Below, piece after piece: positions 62,679 to 64,000 of a DNA stretch of 64,000 nucleotides. Location of the stretch: assembly GCF_900100735.1 (NCBI RefSeq), contig NZ_FNCJ01000001.1, forward strand, positions 124,001-188,000. The letters run 5' to 3'. Both the position numbers and the translations under genes were made by a program. The notes beneath the pieces were generated by a model that saw only the letters and a list, made by a program, of their open reading frames with translations, ran no database searches and was not told the DNA's origin. The DNA is from Paraburkholderia phenazinium. GTDB taxonomy: Bacteria; Pseudomonadota; Gammaproteobacteria; Burkholderiales; Burkholderiaceae. Every line of letters starts with the position of its first letter. Position 1 is the stretch's first letter.

Positions 62679-64000
62679 GCAAGACCGCAAAGACCATTGT
62701 GGAAGATGTTCTGAGCCCGGCGCGCACACGGGAGCTCTGGACAGCCAATTACCTGCCTGCGCTTCCATTCACTCCGCAGGGCTTTGAGATCGGTGCCTTG
62801 CTCCCGGCCATGCTCTACATGGCTCGCTGGGGGCACCGACGCGGCAAGGGCGCATTCCGTGAGACCTTCGGACTGTTGAAGGACGGCAATCCCCAGCCCC
62901 CCAGCACGCAGGATGTCGCCGCGGGCCTGCTGAGTAAGCATCCGCAGGGCTTCGTCGGATTTGAGGATAAAACCGGGCTGGCCCAACTAGCTGATCTGCT
63001 GCTGAGCTATTGTCTGGAAAACAAGGGGCATGAGGAAGGGCATGAATCGCCAGTGCAGCGCATCTTTGCCACCCATTACCTGTCTAGCCATGTGGACTTG
63101 CCGGAATCGGTAGCCCATCTACGTGGGGTGCCGGAATTGTTGACCGCCTTGCTCTCGTGGACCGGACACGGCGAATACATCGAGCCCGGCAATAGCGGGC
63201 TGGGCCGGTTTGTCGTAGGTGATGGCTTTCAGAGTAACCCTCTTCTGAAGCTATTTGCACGACATATGTCAGTGCGCGGCACTCGCGTCTCTGATCTGGG
63301 TTCTGACAACTTTGACGAAGCTGCTGCCGACGATCTGGGCATCGACGAACTCTTGGCAGCGCGCATTGCACAAGCCTGCGGTCATGCCCCTGAAAAAGCG
63401 AGGGGAAGGGGAGAGACGGATCGCATCCCGAACCGCTGGCCGATAGCCGATGCCGCCGCCAAGCACCTGCGCGGAGACCTGATGAGCTTCATTGAAGTGT
63501 ATGGGCAGCAGATGCCGCGACAGGCGTTCTTGCCGATGCTGGAGGCGGGTATCGCGTTGGGTTTGACCAACATTCTGCTCAGCACCACGACCTGCCTGTT
63601 TGAGTGGGAACGTTGCGGGAGGGTGCCGAGAGAAAAGGACGGCAGTCAAGCGCCTTGGTCACTTTTTGTGGATGCCTCGCTTGGGCAAGACAAGGCGTTG
63701 CGCGGTGTGTCGGAGTCAGTGATGTCGGAATGCGCCGCTCGCTACGAGCGGGTGCCGGTAATTCTGATGCAAATTCGCCTACTGGACGAGCGCGCCCGCT
63801 TTGACCGTAAGCTGAAAAGCGAACTTCCGTCGCCTTTTCCGGATGCACGTCCCCGGCTGGATTTGCTCGGAGCATTGCTACACGAGCGCCATGAGCGCGC
63901 AGATTCGATCCTGAAAGACCTTGATGAAAATTGCCAACGTCTGGCCGAAGCACTCACTGCTGCGGAGGAAGCATCAGGAACGGTGGAAACACTCCAAGTC
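62675..64000 (+). CDS. Unrecognised partner protein, cut by the window end
   Basis: An open frame from ATG 62675 to the window end, 442 residues visible and no stop. It overlaps the NERD-kinase stop by 4 bp, so co-translation is likely. N-terminus MSKTAKTIVEDVLSPARTREL; later come LPFTPQGFEIGALLPAMLYMARWG (broken here), a helical middle with FIEVYGQQMPRQAFLPMLEAG, GLTNILLSTTTCLFEWERC, and a C-terminal coiled-coil-like stretch (ERHERADSILKDLDENCQRLAEAL). I recognise no catalytic motif or family: not a methyltransferase, helicase or PglZ-like protein by eye. Confidence 0.75.
   Translation, partial: MSKTAKTIVEDVLSPARTRELWTANYLPALPFTPQGFEIGALLPAMLYMARWGHRRGKGAFRETFGLLKDGNPQPPSTQDVAAGLLSKHPQGFVGFEDKTGLAQLADLLLSYCLENKGHEEGHESPVQRIFATHYLSSHVDLPESVAHLRGVPELLTALLSWTGHGEYIEPGNSGLGRFVVGDGFQSNPLLKLFARHMSVRGTRVSDLGSDNFDEAAADDLGIDELLAARIAQACGHAPEKARGRGETDRIPNRWPIADAAAKHLRGDLMSFIEVYGQQMPRQAFLPMLEAGIALGLTNILLSTTTCLFEWERCGRVPREKDGSQAPWSLFVDASLGQDKALRGVSESVMSECAARYERVPVILMQIRLLDERARFDRKLKSELPSPFPDARPRLDLLGALLHERHERADSILKDLDENCQRLAEALTAAEEASGTVETLQV

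Overview
The window is high-GC DNA of a beta-proteobacterium, most probably Paraburkholderia or Burkholderia. Three things point there: the bioA-bioF-bioD-bioB order, two Gram-negative trimeric porins of the Burkholderiaceae type (mature N-terminus QSSVxLYG, terminal Phe), and a dispersed repeat built on CTTTCTTTGC/GCAAAGAAAG that is frequent in these genomes. Positions 1-58000 read mainly as chromosomal core and accessory metabolism. Positions 56000-64000 carry the marks of a tRNA-targeted genomic island.

Layout. 1-1237: no credible gene, but a 0.7-kb long inverted repeat. 1238-5592: biotin operon bioAFDB with ATGA overlaps. 5750-10837: a serine hydrolase facing an operon that opens with a 24-codon leader peptide (ghrA-like reductase, HMG-CoA lyase, YbaK deacylase, DUF1289, MaoC hydratase with a repeat tail, metallo-beta-lactamase fold). 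11089-15799: EamA exporter with a divergent Lrp regulator, a hydrolase with the complete active site of a fluoroacetate dehalogenase, a nitronate monooxygenase-like flavoprotein behind a TATAAT box between two palindromes, and a LysR regulator. 15988-21934: porin, small lipoprotein-like protein, BASS transporter, EAL-CBS-GGDEF protein. 22038-25405: LacI regulator, AGE-type epimerase and PfkB kinase, with an upstream operator. 25537-32074: two small proteins, a KirBac channel, then a probable regulon (porin, N-formylglutamate amidohydrolase, IclR regulator, YfcC transporter) marked by two near-identical palindromes. 32331-50108: fused indolepyruvate:ferredoxin oxidoreductase, CutC, EAL protein, CPA1 antiporter, NCS2 permease, MCP, DUF2239, two diguanylate cyclases, and a TetR/SDR operon containing an internally deleted SDR relic. 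50738-55867: glycosidase-like lipoprotein, a DUF190-TfoX-DUF190 cluster, SRPBCC protein, secreted PLD nuclease.

From about 56029 on there is a displaced tRNA 3' end with its terminator, an intact tyrosine recombinase, a second copy of the 20-bp attachment core, a 3' fragment of another tRNA (Lys-CUU type), and repeated GTGTAACCG and TGCCCCCAA motifs that look like integrase arm sites. Behind them lies the most interesting locus. A 1315-residue protein joins a NERD nuclease-like domain, a degenerate kinase, an intact-looking kinase, a P-loop ATPase and a Cys/His cluster. It overlaps by 4 bp an unrecognised gene that runs off the window. The first protein resembles PglW of BREX type 2 and related kinase-containing defence clusters. 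No other BREX gene is visible, so this may be a variant or new anti-phage system whose remainder lies beyond 64000.

Limits: all family calls come from reading motifs and overall resemblance. No database search, alignment or structure prediction was run.
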